A stretch of DNA of 64,000 nt from Oegoconia quadripuncta (GCA_949316235.1 OX438741.1:23278324-23342323), one strand, 5' to 3'. Positions 10,611 through 20,874 are shown, counted from the first letter of the stretch. Numbers and translations are program-made. The notes: generated by a model not told the origin, from the letters alone.

Positions 10611-11040
10611 CATTGCCAGGGCTCTGAATATATGAGGACCAACGTACCGCAGACACTCAATACTAAGGCCATCGTGACCAGGAGACTTTCCTCTAGACAT
10701 TGACTTTATAGTCTTAGCCACATCCTGGGCAGCGATTCTATATCCTGTCTTACATACCTTAGCATCAAGCACCATCCTGGCCGCTCCTAGGGGAGATTTA
10801 ACAATGAAATGATCCTTAAAAAGATCTGCAATACTCTTACAATCACTCACACTATTGACACTAACGGGGAGTCCAGGTCGGTTATTTAGCTTATTTGTAC
10901 TTTTCCAAAAGCCACGAAAATCCTTTTTAAAGTGTTGACAAGCTAAAAAATCCATTTGGATTTGATCCTGGTTATGCAGGCACCATGTTAATTTGGATTT
11001 AAAAATTTTTCTACTTACATATAACAGGTACATGCAATGC

Positions 11041-11423
11041 TACACAACATAAAATTGTCTCATGCTCCTTGTGACCTCTATCGTAATAAGGTATTTGAAC
11101 AGAGAATTTGCCCAAAGTTTGTTCAGAAAAATAAATCAAACCGACAAAACTCACAAGAAAATGTTCTATCCTTCACCCAAAGATATAAACCAAGTCTGTT
11201 GTTCTCAATAATCCGAGCTATCAAAGCCCGACCCCATTTCCCCTGAATTGAATCGCTCCAATTAATGGGGCACACTGCCTTTAGGCGATATACCACGTGA
11301 AAGGCATTAGGTAGACTTTCAAGCACCAATACAACATGTGGAGTGGAGTAAAGTATTCATGAATATGAACTGCTTTTAAACAGGAATTAATTTAGGAATT
11401 ACCGAAAAAGATCTCGCTTTTTT
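11041..11423. other. Unassigned sequence next to the LINE
   Basis: A 68-codon minus frame at 11123-11329 (GKWGRALIARIIENNRLGLY) looks protein-like but I cannot place it; it may be the upstream part of the same LINE or another element. Confidence 0.3.
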
Positions 11424-11610
11424 ATGCACAACGGGTTAGCACTTGACCTCAATCACATCTGATGTTAAGTGAAGATGAGGCCACAGGTGAAATCAAATCT
11501 TATTTGTAGGACTGGCTATCTTATCTCTGACGACAGGAACACAACAATGCTATTAACATTGGTGTTTGGCAGTAGACTTAGACTCACAAGGTGAACAGAC
11601 GACCTGATGG
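11424..11610 (+). mobile_element. Family C repeat, near-complete
   Basis: Starts GCACAACGGGTTAGCACTTG, continues CACATCTGATGTTAAGTGAA and CTATCTTATCTCTGACGACA, and ends with GAACACAACAATGCTATTAA then TTGGCAGTAGACTTAG. This gives the family's plus orientation. Confidence 0.75.
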
Positions 11611-11614
11611 TCGT

Positions 11615-13470
11615 GGGAAATCGCTGGATGTAGGTCTTGGTTCTGATATTTTAGTATGACGATGTGATGATTTCAGTGGTTTGTTAAATTTGCAATTAAT
11701 GTTGTCGTTTATACAATGTATCGTATAAATGTGTATAAATAATTAACAGGTTATAGATATTTATTACTAGTTGTTGGTCACGTCTTCGTCCGCGTGAAAA
11801 ACTGAACACATACAAATTAATCGTTTAAAACCACACGAAAATAAATAATTTGACGGAAACTTAAAAACAAAACAGTTGAACGGTTATGCAGTTAACAGAT
11901 TTGTTTACGTCGAGATTATTATCAAATATTTTACTAATTATTCGCAAACTATTTACAAATCAATTTATTACTAGTAATTTACTTTTACTAACCTGTTAAT
12001 ATAAACTACCTTATTTAGTATAAGTTGTAATATAAACATAAAATTAATATAATGAATATTGTTAACAGAAGTACCTACTGGTAGGTACAGACTATATAGA
12101 TATACATATACACTTAGTAACTTCTCGTGCGTGATTTTCAAAGTTAAGAGTAATATTTTGCTGACGTGTTCCACTACATTTTTAGATGGTATCTATAAAT
12201 AGGAATTTCATAGAATTTTCTTTTTTAGAAACCCATAATTTATAAAAAAAGTTGTCTATTTACATAGTACGTAATACATTGAACGCAAACATTGAAGTTC
12301 GGTCAGATACGAGCGGATCAAATAACAAAAAAAAATATATGACAATAAGAGTGGTTCACTTAATCCTAATAAAACGCCCGAGGCTGTGCGCTTTATGGCA
12401 ATGGCCCTTATGACCCTTCTTAATAACCGACTTTCGTAATAAGGCGTAAACAATAATCCCTATTAAGTTGTTTAAAAGATGACAACTATAGTATAGGAAA
12501 CTGTTATATAATAGATGCATTACTACGTAATCATATAAGTGCTAAGCGATCATTAAAAGTTTTTATTTATTTTAGAGATAGATGGAACAACGCAATATTG
12601 AAGGGTTTTTCAAAAAAGTGTGTACATCTTACATACAGTATCATTCATATAATATATTATTGAAATAGTAATTTTGACGAACTTTGGTATGAAGGCCTTT
12701 TAAAAATTTATTTTCTATCTTTTTCTTTTATCCCCCTAAAACTAGTATTATTAGGTCCTCACTATGAAAATGGCGTTTTGTATGAAGAATTTCATTAAGA
12801 CTATTATATTAGCAAATATAGAGTACGTAATTGAACGAGGAAAATGAATCACATTGTTACAATTTAGGTTGCAATTATGTTGTTAGAAAGGATGACACAT
12901 AGATGTGGCTTGAAAACCGCTAGGTATGTTAACCAAATAAACCTCTTTATTTCATTATACATATATGTCGATAAAATATGACGTCAAACAAATACATGGA
13001 ATTTAAAACTAGAGCAAATGTAAAAACGCATAAACCTGTAATTATTTTATATTCTGGATAATAATTCAACTAGGATCTGGATAATACTTGGATCATTTGC
13101 GGCCATGAGTTCACCATGATTAATATTTATTTTAATGAAAACGTGGAATAAATAGAATCGCATTTATTTTGATGCAGTAATATACTAATAACAAAATCAC
13201 GTTCACAAAGATTTCCTGATAAAATTACAGTATTTATCCCAACCTTAAATATTCAAATAAGAGTATATTAATTCTTAGCAATGCGCATAAAATACAATTC
13301 AAAGACACTTTATTACACATAAGGATATAATCATTTTACAATTAAACGACATTACAACAAAAAAAGTGGCATCCTTATTGCTAAATGCCAAGTCGATGTC
13401 GTACCTATAGTGGCGGCTTAAAATCACTAGCAGGGGTCTACTGCGGCAGTAGGTGGTACTATGTATGACA
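11615..13470. other. AT-rich sequence, no gene recognised
   Basis: Holds the repeat piece at 11768-11812 and, at about 12735-12800, a repeat (TTTTGTATGAAGAATTTCAT) that recurs inverted at 43425-43495. A 65-codon minus frame at 12256-12453 has no supporting features. Confidence 0.4.
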
Positions 13471-13474
13471 CATA

Positions 13475-13562
13475 TTCAGCAATCCGCACTGGGCCCGTGA
13501 GGTGGATCCATTGCCCATGCCCTCTCTCAGTGAGAGGAGGCGGTGCCTCAACAGGAATTGAC
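13475..13562 (+). mobile_element. SINE family D 3' fragment
   Basis: GCACTGGGCCCGTGAGGTGG, then GCCCATGCCCTCTCTCAGTG and AGAGGAGGCGGTGCC match the 3' half of a SINE whose intact copies occur at 16807, 19513 and 55549. Confidence 0.6.
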
Positions 13563-13699
13563 TATTTCTATATTAGTTCTATATGTTATTTAAAGTTCAG
13601 TAAAATACGCTTTTTGCAGCTAACAGTGATATACACACTTTAACACTCTTATAAGACCACTATACATAAACTAGTAAGGATATTATATGTAGCAAGCGT

Positions 13700-13790
13700 A
13701 ACTCTCAGAGGGATGAAGCCTTCAACGTCGGACGTGCTCTCAAAGCATCAAATTAAACCTCTTGTAATCCCATCACTGCTTGAAATGTGA
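13700..13790 (+). repeat. Repeat family E, plus copy
   Basis: AGAGGGATGAAGCCTTCAAC, then GTCGGACGTGCTCTCAAAGC, matches the reverse complement of 15014-15057 with few mismatches. Orientation label is arbitrary. Confidence 0.6.
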
Positions 13791-14579
13791 GTCACACATG
13801 TAAATAGTTCCGTATTATATGGTGTTAAATTTCAATGGGCTATGGAGGGGAGCCTACCTTAAATATTGAGAGTAGTAATATGACTGCAAGAACGTCGTTT
13901 TATTTTTAACGATGAAAAAGCTGCATAAATATTAAATAAATAAATATAAATAAACGGCTTGACAGTTTTTAAAATGCGAAGTCTCGAACATGTCGCCCGC
14001 GAAATACAAAATAAACTGTTTTTTGGTTTTTAAATACTTCAATTGTTATCCGGACGTATCGCAGTAGCATGGTACGATTTGAATGCGGTTTTTTAGGAAC
14101 AACAATGAACTCTATCTGTCGGCGGTTTAGCCAGAAGATCTTAGTACTTGAAGGCTGTAATTAGACATGGTATACATATTAATCATCGTTGGCTTTTAAA
14201 TATTACATGTCATCTTGAACATTTTTCGATTCAGGAATCCATTTAGGAAATATTAAGCTTTGTAAAAAAAAATTCAAATTTTTGTTACAGTCAAGTGTCT
14301 ACCCCCCTAAGCCAACTTAATCATATGATGTAAGGCTTATAAAATAAATAAGATTAAAAAAAGTGTACACTCCCTGCCAGCTAAACGGATGTACTATCAC
14401 TTCTACGTAGGCTTTACAAAACAAATATGTACTTACTGTTGAAAATTATATATCAAACAACAAAAAGCCTCCTTCATAATTCTTCTATTTCTATAGTTGC
14501 ACTTGCACGTCACTCGTCACTAATTTTTTGTTATTAAAGACGAAACAAGGCGATAGGTTAGGTATTTTTGATAAAAATT

Positions 14580-14780
14580 GGTTAAGGCCTTTTCGAAGGC
14601 ATTTAGTTCTTAAGACAATTTCTTGGTGCATATTTGAATGATATAATACTCTTTCGAGGATGTTCTTAATTTACATTTTTTTTATATTTAAGATTAAACT
14701 CGGGTTTAGCTCTTATGTTTCATGGAATTCGATTAAACCGTTTCGAAGATATTTAGCGTTGAATATAGTCACAGATAATA
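14580..14780. repeat. Diverged short repeat pair
   Basis: TTTTCGAAGGCATTTAGTTC (14590-14609) and CGTTTCGAAGATATTTAGCG (14741-14760) are related. A reversed relative (GCTAAATATCGTCGAAACGG) is at 29218-29237, next to an AGATAAACCAAATTAACAGT segment that matches 14780-14800 reversed. Confidence 0.45.
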
Positions 14781-14959
14781 TAGTTGGTTTGGTTTATCTG
14801 GATGATATAATGATTTGTTGTCGGGGTTTTTTTAAATTCTCATTTCCAGTTCTGTTAAACTATTTACTGTAATTTCATAATCAAAAATCTAAGTAAATAA
14901 TTTCTAAATTCTGATAATGGAATATAAGCATCTTTACATAGTGATGATGATTTGTTAAG

Positions 14960-15160
14960 GCGCTCGACTTCTAATGTATCTACCCGTAGATAATGAGTGA
15001 TTAGAGGAGAGTTGAATGCTTTCAGGGCACGTCTGACGTTGAAGGATTTATCCCTCTGAGGTACAGTCGACCGCAGATCAAACGTAACACTTTAATCCTT
15101 GGACCGTTCGCTGGTTGTATGAGCGCGCTACCTACGGGAGCTCAGCATTTACGGTCAGTA
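14960..15160 (-). repeat. Repeat family E, minus copy
   Basis: Inverted relative of 13700-13790, longer here, with CTCTGAGGTACAGTCGACCG and GCGCTACCTACGGGAGCTCA. The two copies are 1.25 kb apart. Element type unknown. Confidence 0.55.
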
Positions 15161-15169
15161 GTGTTCCGC

Positions 15170-15530
15170 ATGTACGCATGTAACCTTAACCGTTTTATTA
15201 AACGTTTTTGATAAAATAATTAAATTTTTTCATAAAATTATCATAAGAGCTATCCTAAACGTAGTATCAATCTTTAGGAAAAATATTAAGTAATTTACAT
15301 GGGACAAGCGCATTTTCGTAAAAAAATATTAACCGGTTTCAAAGCCATGGACGTGCGGTCCACTGTACGTACCTACATTGGTATGTACGAACCCACATGT
15401 ACATACTTTATTAGCCATTGCCGAGTAAAAAGGAAACTAAGCCACCACCTATCCCTCGGATGTATAGACTGATATGTACATTCTATTTACAATATGGATA
15501 GGTAAACCCTTTTCCGTCCTCCATACACTC
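15170..15530. other. No gene recognised
   Basis: AT-rich with a GTACATAC-type short palindromic cluster at 15365-15410; no exon or assignable repeat. Confidence 0.4.
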
Positions 15531-15539
15531 TCTAACCAC

Positions 15540-15640
15540 AAGTTAGATTGGCTATAGGAGATCTCTTAAGAGATAAGGTCAACAATATTGACAACTATTT
15601 TTGCCTTTTATCTGTATAATGGCAACAAAGAATACTTATG
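15540..15640 (+). mobile_element. LINE 3' tail, family K, fragment
   Basis: TATAGGAGATCTCTTAAGAG then ATAAGGTCAACAATATTGAC matches the GGAAGAGATCKCT...GATAAG tail found at 19195, 21465, 51795, 60655 and 63080. Confidence 0.6.
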
Positions 15641-15799
15641 GCTACTTCTTTTTAAACATTAATATCGGTAACCAAGACGTTACAATCTAAGAAGGGATTG
15701 AAGGTAAGGACGTAGGCCTAGTATTGATGAATTAACTACTCTTAGATCACTGATATCTACTTATCGTCACCGTTATCATATTCCTTATATAAAAAAAAA

Positions 15800-15985
15800 G
15801 AAAATGATCCTGTGGGTTTCTTGCGCCGCTTCTTTTCGCGCCCTTTCCGAAGCGGTGGTAGCTTGGACATACTGACTGACCGAAAAATGCTTAGCCCTAT
15901 TTTTATTTCCAATAGATTTAAATTGACATTCAACAAATGATATCATGTATCTTACGTTAAAATAAACGCTTGAAGTTTGAAGTTT
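15800..15985 (+). mobile_element. LINE 3' tail, family J
   Basis: Contains GGTTTCTTGCGCCGCTTCTT, GAAGCGGTGGTAGCTTGG and AATAAACGCTTGAAGTTTGA at the 3' end. A second copy of the terminal half lies at 23745-23850. Confidence 0.65.
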
Positions 15986-16019
15986 GGATCAGTCATAGAA
16001 CCTCTACTACTAATTAATA

Positions 16020-16205
16020 TAAGCCTCCATTAGGAAGCGGCTTGCATCCAGAGATTGTGAGTGGACGTCCTACGCTGCGCTTGCCGATGCGTGGTCTCCA
16101 CTCAAGAACTTTAATGCCCCAACAGCCGTCAGATCTTCGGGCTATGTGCCCTACCCACTGTCACTGCAACTTCCTAATCCGTGGGGCTGAGTCTATGACT
16201 TAAGT
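16020..16205 (-). mobile_element. Family T LINE 3' region, minus copy
   Basis: GGAAGCGGCTTGCATCCAGA, then GAGTGGACGTCCTACGCTGC, GATGCGTGGTCTCCACTCAA and CTACCCACTGTCACTGCAAC. These are shared with 33400-33700 and 36160-36535. Confidence 0.7.
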
Positions 16206-16509
16206 TCTTCCATGTAAATCTATTTGTAATATCTAATAAGTATTATTTTTCTATTGTGTTTACGATTGTTTGTGTCGTGAAATGGATTAAATAAGCTTTC
16301 TATGTAAATATAAATAATGTACTCAATAACTAAATGGAAACCATTGACACTCGAATATTACTTTAAGAATTCCTTAAATATCACATTTTCATGTCATTGA
16401 CGAGTATTCTCACATAAGGGGTTTACAGAACGGAGGTCGCGATCTGATTCCCGGTGAGGTAGCTGTTTAGCAGTTTGATTGGTGGTAATTGTAAATGCTG
16501 CATCATCTT

Positions 16510-16680
16510 AATTAAGTCTGCCAACAAGCAACAATCTATTGTGTTCCGGCCGCTTGAGGTAAGATAATCAATCCTCCATATAATTTGGGACTTCCGGGCC
16601 AGTGTGCTACCACAATCTGCCTCATCTTCACTTCACATCAGGTATGATTGAGGTTAAACGCTGTTGTGCATAAAAACCGA
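16510..16680 (-). mobile_element. Family C repeat, minus copy
   Basis: TTAAGTCTGCCAACAAGCAA, TTGTGTTCCGGCCGCTTGAG, CTCATCTTCACTTCACATCA and GGTATGATTGAGGTTAAACG in order. Confidence 0.7.
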
Positions 16681-16806
16681 TTTGATTGGTCACTGGTACA
16701 GATCATCGCCGTCTTTGGATGAGTATGACCCGTAGTTTCGCTGTACAAAGAATATTAAGTAATTTCTGTCTTATTCCTATAAAGCATAGACGAGATATAG
16801 ATAGAG

Positions 16807-17105
16807 CGTCGGTAGCTCAGCGGTTTAGACGTGGTCACCCAATTTGGCAGGTTCGTGTTCGATTCCCACGCAGGCCATGAGTTTTTAAATTTAATTTAAT
16901 TACTTATGTGCATTTATCCGACTGCTCTTAAACGGTGAAGGAAAACATCGTGAGGAAACCTGCATGCCTGAGAAATAAAAATTCAAGGGCATGTGAAGTC
17001 CCCAACCCGCATTGGGCCAGCGTGGTGGACTATGGCCCATACTCGCTCATTATGCCTAGGGAAGGCCTATATCCCTGCAGTGGGATGTTTACGGGCTGAT
17101 GATGA
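16807..17105 (+). mobile_element. SINE family D (tRNA-headed), full-length copy
   Basis: Head CGGTAGCTCAGCGGTTTAGA with box B GTTCGTGTTCGATTCCCACG (16850-16869). The body has GAAGGAAAACATCGTGAGGA and CATTGGGCCAGCGTGGTGGA. The 3' end is CCCTGCAGTGGGATGTTTAC followed by GATGATGATAATGATGG. Confidence 0.85.
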
Positions 17106-17111
17106 TAATGA

Positions 17112-17356
17112 TGGTTGACAAGATAGCAGATTTCTATCTCATTCTGTTATACGGGTCATTCCGGTATACGGGTCAGCTGGCCCGGGCGTTTGGGGATATT
17201 TATGTGCTTCTTCTTTGATGAAAATAAATAATTTGATTTGAGGGTTTCGGGTGATTGTGAATTAGCCCGACGAGATAGCAGACTGTCTCATGCCATTGCA
17301 AAAGGTTACGGGTCAGCTAGCCCGGGCGTATGTTACTATATTCACGTGCTTGTTCT
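17112..17356. repeat. Two ~95-bp imperfect direct repeats
   Basis: 17112-17206 and 17262-17355 both contain a GAGATAGCAGA/AAGATAGCAGA start, TACGGGTCAGCTRGCCCGGG and a CACGTGCTT/TATGTGCTTC end. They are separated by about 55 bp. In unit 1 the short TATACGGGTCA segment is itself doubled. Confidence 0.65.
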
Positions 17357-17477
17357 CATCGTTTGAAGGAAAAGCGTTGGATGTCAGTTAATTTCATAGC
17401 TTTAATATACCCCTAACAAAGATTGGCTAGAAGCGTGTAGTAAACACCACACTGAATTTGTGATAAAGTAAAATGTT

Positions 17478-17756
17478 GTGAAGAAATCAGTTATTAATTG
17501 TAAGCCCACAGGTGCGGCTCGCGTCGGAATCCGCGGTGAGACTCCAAACAACTACAAACTTGACAGTCAAATCCATGGTCACAGGAAATTTCGCCGCGGA
17601 TTCGGACGAAAGCAGCGCAAGCAAGCTTACAGAATCAACAAGCTGGGCACGCATGAGTTGAAAACAATGTGTAAATATCCGCCATTGGGCACTGGGTCCA
17701 TGTGGATTACTGGTGACGTATTAGGTCTATTCTTAGCCTGCAGCCACGCAGCATAA
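17478..17756 (+). CDS. Unassigned 92-codon ORF with coding-like composition
   Basis: Much more GC-rich than its surroundings and strongly basic in the middle (HRKFRRGFGRKQRKQAYRIN), ending KTMCKYPPLGTGSMWITGD and a short hydrophobic end. The listed frame starts at a TTG-type codon in AT-rich sequence; no ATG with good context or splice signals decide the start. It lies on the strand opposite to all host genes here and between repeats. I do not recognise it; a transposon remnant is as likely as a gene. Confidence 0.25.
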   Translation: MKKSVINCKPTGAARVGIRGETPNNYKLDSQIHGHRKFRRGFGRKQRKQAYRINKLGTHELKTMCKYPPLGTGSMWITGDVLGLFLACSHAA

Positions 17757-17759
17757 CCA

Positions 17760-18170
17760 AAATAATGTTCATGGGATGCAATGAGAATGGAGAAAGAACT
17801 CTATAACTTAGAAAGTAAATAGGTAGATATTTTATTTACAATCTTTCGAATCGTTAATCAACAGAACCGGTATAAAACTGAGAAGGTAGTTGTCCGGTTG
17901 GAAAACTGTTTGTTTTAGAATGCTTTTCGCGAATTGTAGATACATTTCGCACTTATAGCCTTATCTACTAGAAGGTGAGTCAAAGAGGGTAAATATTTAC
18001 ATCACTTTAAATGTATTTTTATTTACCTTACGCTTCACTCACGTGATGTGACAAGACCGGTGATTGTGCTAAGGTGGAATGCTGATATTCACCATAATAA
18101 AAGTTACGTAGGAAGGAGCACTAATATCGATCTATACACAACTGAATCAGCAATTTATCCGTAGGTTTCA
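17760..18170. other. No gene recognised
   Basis: AT-rich, unmatched within the window. Confidence 0.4.
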
Positions 18171-18177
18171 TGTCCCT

Positions 18178-18361
18178 AGGTTGCATTACAGACAGCCTAC
18201 CAACAAGTTTTTGGTAGCAGCACTACTAAATAACAAATTATTTTTATATACATAGGTTGTGTGACAGGCAGCCTAACAACAAATTCCTGGCAACAGCAAC
18301 AATACTACTAAATAACAAATTCCTTTTATATCCACAGGTTGCTTGACAGGCAACCTGTGGA
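18178..18361. repeat. Tandem repeat, ~75-83 bp unit, 2.3 copies, each start palindromic
   Basis: Units start at about 18178, 18253 and 18337 with AGGTTGYnTnACAGRCARCCT. The third (AGGTTGCTTGACAGGCAACCT, about 18338-18358) is a near-perfect hairpin. Units share GGYARCAGCAnnACTACTAA followed by ATAACAAATT. The third is cut after the hairpin. Confidence 0.7.
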
Positions 18362-18749
18362 GATGAAATGATAAGCGTAATACAAATGAAATAAATATAT
18401 TGAACGTAATGTTTTTGGTTCAGTTTGATCATATCGTAAAAAATTTGCACAATATTGACCCGTGATTGAGGAGAAGCGCTAAACCTGTTGTACAAAGTAA
18501 TGATCCTATTTTACCTGGAATTCAGGATTTAGCTGGTTCAGACTACAATTTAAAAAGAAAATGTTCTAAGATAGAAGTACCATCGAAGTGCTTACTCATT
18601 TGAGAAGACTCATGAATATAAAGTAGGTTTGCGTACTTTAGCTGAAATACGGAATATTTTTAAGGTCAAGAAATGTAACCTATAGCTTGATCCACCCACA
18701 CTTATCCGTGTGAATTTGTGAGTATACAGTGTTAGGCAAAGTTCCAATT

Positions 18750-19085
18750 TTTAAGATTCCGTACTAAATAAGTACTAAAACGGACCCTTATGTTCGGGCT
18801 TTTGTGTTAGTCTGTCCGTTTGCTACACATGAATATCTTAGGAATTACATATGCAATCGACTTGAACTTCGGCATACTAATGGAAGTTGTTTTGCCACAT
18901 CTATCACAGTTTAAAGAATTTTGGTTTAATTTTGGAATGTAACTTCTGAGTTATAAAATTTTTAAATTCCGTAAACAAGGCGTTATAAAGAAGCCTTGAC
19001 GATTCGGTGTTTGTGTGTTCGTCTGTCTATCACACATGTATCTAATTCAACTACACAGGATATCGCCTTAAACTGTGGCACGTTT
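18750..19085. repeat. Two degenerate copies of a TTCCGTA...GTCTGTC repeat
   Basis: 18755-18900 (GATTCCGTACTAAATAAGTA, AGTCTGTCCGTTTGC) and 18960-19080 (AATTCCGTAAACAAGGCGTT, TCGTCTGTCTATCACAC) resemble a widespread insect repeat, probably a retroelement end. Both are diverged. Confidence 0.5.
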
Positions 19086-19129
19086 CTGCTGACCCACATC
19101 CATCCATCACAATTTAACGGATTTGTTTA

Positions 19130-19262
19130 TTTATTTATTTATTTAACACTTTATTGTATATAAGCATACACGTCAAACAAAACAAAAAAACAGGAGAATA
19201 TTAAAATATACAAAAGGCGAGCTTATCTCTATAAGAGATCTCTTCCAGCAAACCTCAGTAAG
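19130..19262 (-). mobile_element. LINE 3' tail, family K, minus copy
   Basis: TTTATTTATTTAACACTTTA then AAAGGCGAGCTTATCTCTAT and AAGAGATCTCTTCCAGCAAA. A near-identical arrangement lies at 60585-60705. Confidence 0.7.
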
Positions 19263-19359
19263 GAGACAAATTGATGAGGTAACGTAAAAGTAGACAAGAT
19301 TTGTGTTGGTAGAGACTAATGAAATATTTTAGAAAATAAAACGATAAACTGTAAGATTT

Positions 19360-19462
19360 ATAACGACCGATTGGTGTAGTAAAACAAATATTTGTGTGAT
19401 ACGAACATTTACTCCCAAATCCGAGTCGTGAATCTTTTATAAATCTAGTATACATAGATACC
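19360..19462 (+). mobile_element. SINE family B, internally deleted copy
   Basis: The head ACGACCGATTGGTGTAGT jumps straight to ATATTTGTGTGATACGAACA and CCGAGTCGTGAA, so the box B region is missing. Confidence 0.6.
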
Positions 19463-19512
19463 TTTACTAACATAGTTATTGATGATTGTAATATGGACCT
19501 CAATATCAGGAA

Positions 19513-19767
19513 TGCGGCGATGTCTCAGCGGTTAAGACGCGGTCTCCCAATTTAGGAGGTCCGGGTTCGATTCCCAGGCAGGTCATTTACCAATGAGTTT
19601 TTAAATTTAATTACTTATGTGCATTTATCCGATTGCTCTCTTAAACATTGAAGGAAAACATCATCCCTCACGATTAAATTTCAAAGGCATATGAAATCCC
19701 CAACCCTCAAATACGAGGGAAGGCCTATATCCCTGCAGTGGGATGTTTACGGGCTGATGATGATGAG
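19513..19767 (+). mobile_element. SINE family D, full-length copy close to ADAMTS exon 6
   Basis: TCAGCGGTTAAGACGCGGTC, box B GGTCCGGGTTCGATTCCCAG (19558-19577), 3' end CCCTGCAGTGGGATGTTTAC and a GATGATGATGA tail. It ends 82 bp downstream of the exon 6 splice donor, inside the intron. Confidence 0.85.
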
Positions 19768-19848
19768 TAGACGTTGCCTAGCTTGCGACTTGGTAATTGG
19801 TGTAAGTTTCCGAAATATTTATTTATTTAAAAAACAAACATAACTCAC

Positions 19849-19968
19849 CCCTCGCCAAACTCTGTCCGACATTGGTCCTCCATAGTAAACATGTGGTTGG
19901 AGAGTTGCCGCGTCTTTCCCAACTCCACCCCCTCCTCTCCACTTCGCTCATGTAGGCACCACCACTTC
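19849..19968 (-). CDS. ADAMTS-type metalloprotease, exon 6
   Basis: Bounded by acceptor TTTCAG (19974-19969) and donor GTGAGT (19848-19843); 120 bp. Joined to exon 5, the frame reads KKWWCLHERSGEEGVELG then HMFTMEDQCRTEFGEG, residues about 374-413. This matches the end of the protease domain and the start of the disintegrin-like region of ADAMTS proteins (compare the family pattern of a C-L turn, then an EQCR-x-x-FG segment). It ends two bases into a glycine codon. The next exon was not found to the left. Confidence 0.85.
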
Positions 19969-20145
19969 CTGAAATATTACCCAATGAATACATGACATTC
20001 CCCTTTTAGGGTTCCATCAATCCTTATAGGAATGATTTTTTGGACGGACTCTTCATCCATATATGTGTCTGCTCTCCGACCGGCTAGGTAGCGGTGCTAG
20101 GTAAAATAGGGCATTTCGTAAGTCTGCTTTCAAAATTATATTATC

Positions 20146-20348
20146 TAACTAATATTATTAAATGTGAAAGTTTGGATGTTTGTTTATTTGTTTGTATAAC
20201 GGGCGGGCGGGATAAAAATATCCTATGTCTCAATCCAGGGTATGTTCTACCTATAAATCAAATTCCATCCAAATCCGTTCATCCGTTTCGCTGTGATTGA
20301 GAAAGAAACAAACAAACATCCACACTTTCGCATTTATAATATTAGTTA
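20146..20348. mobile_element. Foldback repeat, family R, ~40-bp terminal inverted repeats
   Basis: TAACTAATATTATTAAATGT at the left is mirrored by the right end, whose reverse reads TAACTAATATTATAAATGCG; both continue into RAAAGTKTGGATGTTTGTTT. The core has CAAATTCCATCCAAATCCGT. Related copies at 26155, 27470, 28690 and 40385 keep one terminus and end with GAAAGCTAGT. Confidence 0.7.
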
Positions 20349-20399
20349 AATGTAGGTAGTTGACTTAAATGGGTTTTTTCCGTCCGGATAAATTAGTAT

Positions 20400-20600
20400 T
20401 TCTTTTTAAGTCTAAGTCTGCCGCCAAATGTTACTAGCATTGTTGTGTTCCGGTTGTCACAGATATATGATAGCGCATACAGTCTCCCAAATAAAATGGA
20501 GTTTCCGGGTCCGTATACGCTTCCACCTTCAGCCTCATCTTCACTTAACATCAGGTGTGATTGAGGTCAGGTGCTAACCCGTTGATCATTAAAAAATATA
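20400..20600 (-). mobile_element. Family C repeat, minus copy
   Basis: TAAGTCTGCCGCCAAATGTT, TTGTGTTCCGGTTGTCACAG, CTCATCTTCACTTAACATCA and AGGTGTGATTGAGGTCAGGT in order. Confidence 0.75.
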
Positions 20601-20649
20601 TATTAAATAGTCGCTTTCGACTAAGCTTCTTAAAATAAGATTAAGAAAA

Positions 20650-20708
20650 ATGCTATTAGGTATTATTTATAATTATCTTTTAGGCTTCTCGAGTGTATGT
20701 CTGCAATC
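20650..20708 (-). mobile_element. piggyBac-type MITE (family G), partial
   Basis: TAGGTATTATTTATAATTAT then CTTTTAGGCTTCTCGAGTG matches one inner arm of the full copies at 25418 and 53659. Confidence 0.6.
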
Positions 20709-20724
20709 GTAGCTATGACTATTA

Positions 20725-20867
20725 TCTTCAACAAAACTCACAAAGATCTTCAACAAAACTCACGAAGATCTTAAACAAAACTCACAAAGATCTTCAACAA
20801 AACTCACAAAGATCTTCAACAAAACTCACAAAGATCTTCAACAAAACTCACAAAGATCTTCAACAAA
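20725..20867. repeat. 22-bp tandem repeat array, about 6.5 units
   Basis: Unit TCTTCAACAAAACTCACAAAGA starts at 20725, 20747, 20769, 20791, 20813, 20835 and 20857, with single-base variants in units 2 and 3. On the minus strand each full unit reads TTTGTGAGTTTTGTTGAAGA, i.e. it holds GTGAGT, a good 5' splice donor match. The array starts 8 bases into the intron that follows ADAMTS exon 5. Confidence 0.95.
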
Positions 20868-20874
20868 TACTTAC

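Larger units (their letters stand above)
9120..11040 (-). mobile_element. Decayed non-LTR retrotransposon ORF2 (RT region)
   Basis: In minus orientation the pieces run in order. 10590-11033 is the linker before RT (FWKSTNKLNN, KSMSRGKSPGHDGLSIECLR). 9824-10225 is the RT fingers and palm (KDNYMPISLATIISKVLDGV, DNQFGFPGLSTETAI, ACFLDLARAFDVV). 9600-9839 holds RQGGLSSPAFFNLYINAL and YVDDMVLLS, the active site. About 9170-9370 is the C-terminal region (LFRAYCTSFYTCSLWAAYTQ, YNNAFRALLGLPHT). Frameshifts, stops and a nested insertion at about 10240-10590 show it is dead. The clade is unclear; it looks closer to CR1/Rex/L2-type than to RTE. Confidence 0.85.
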
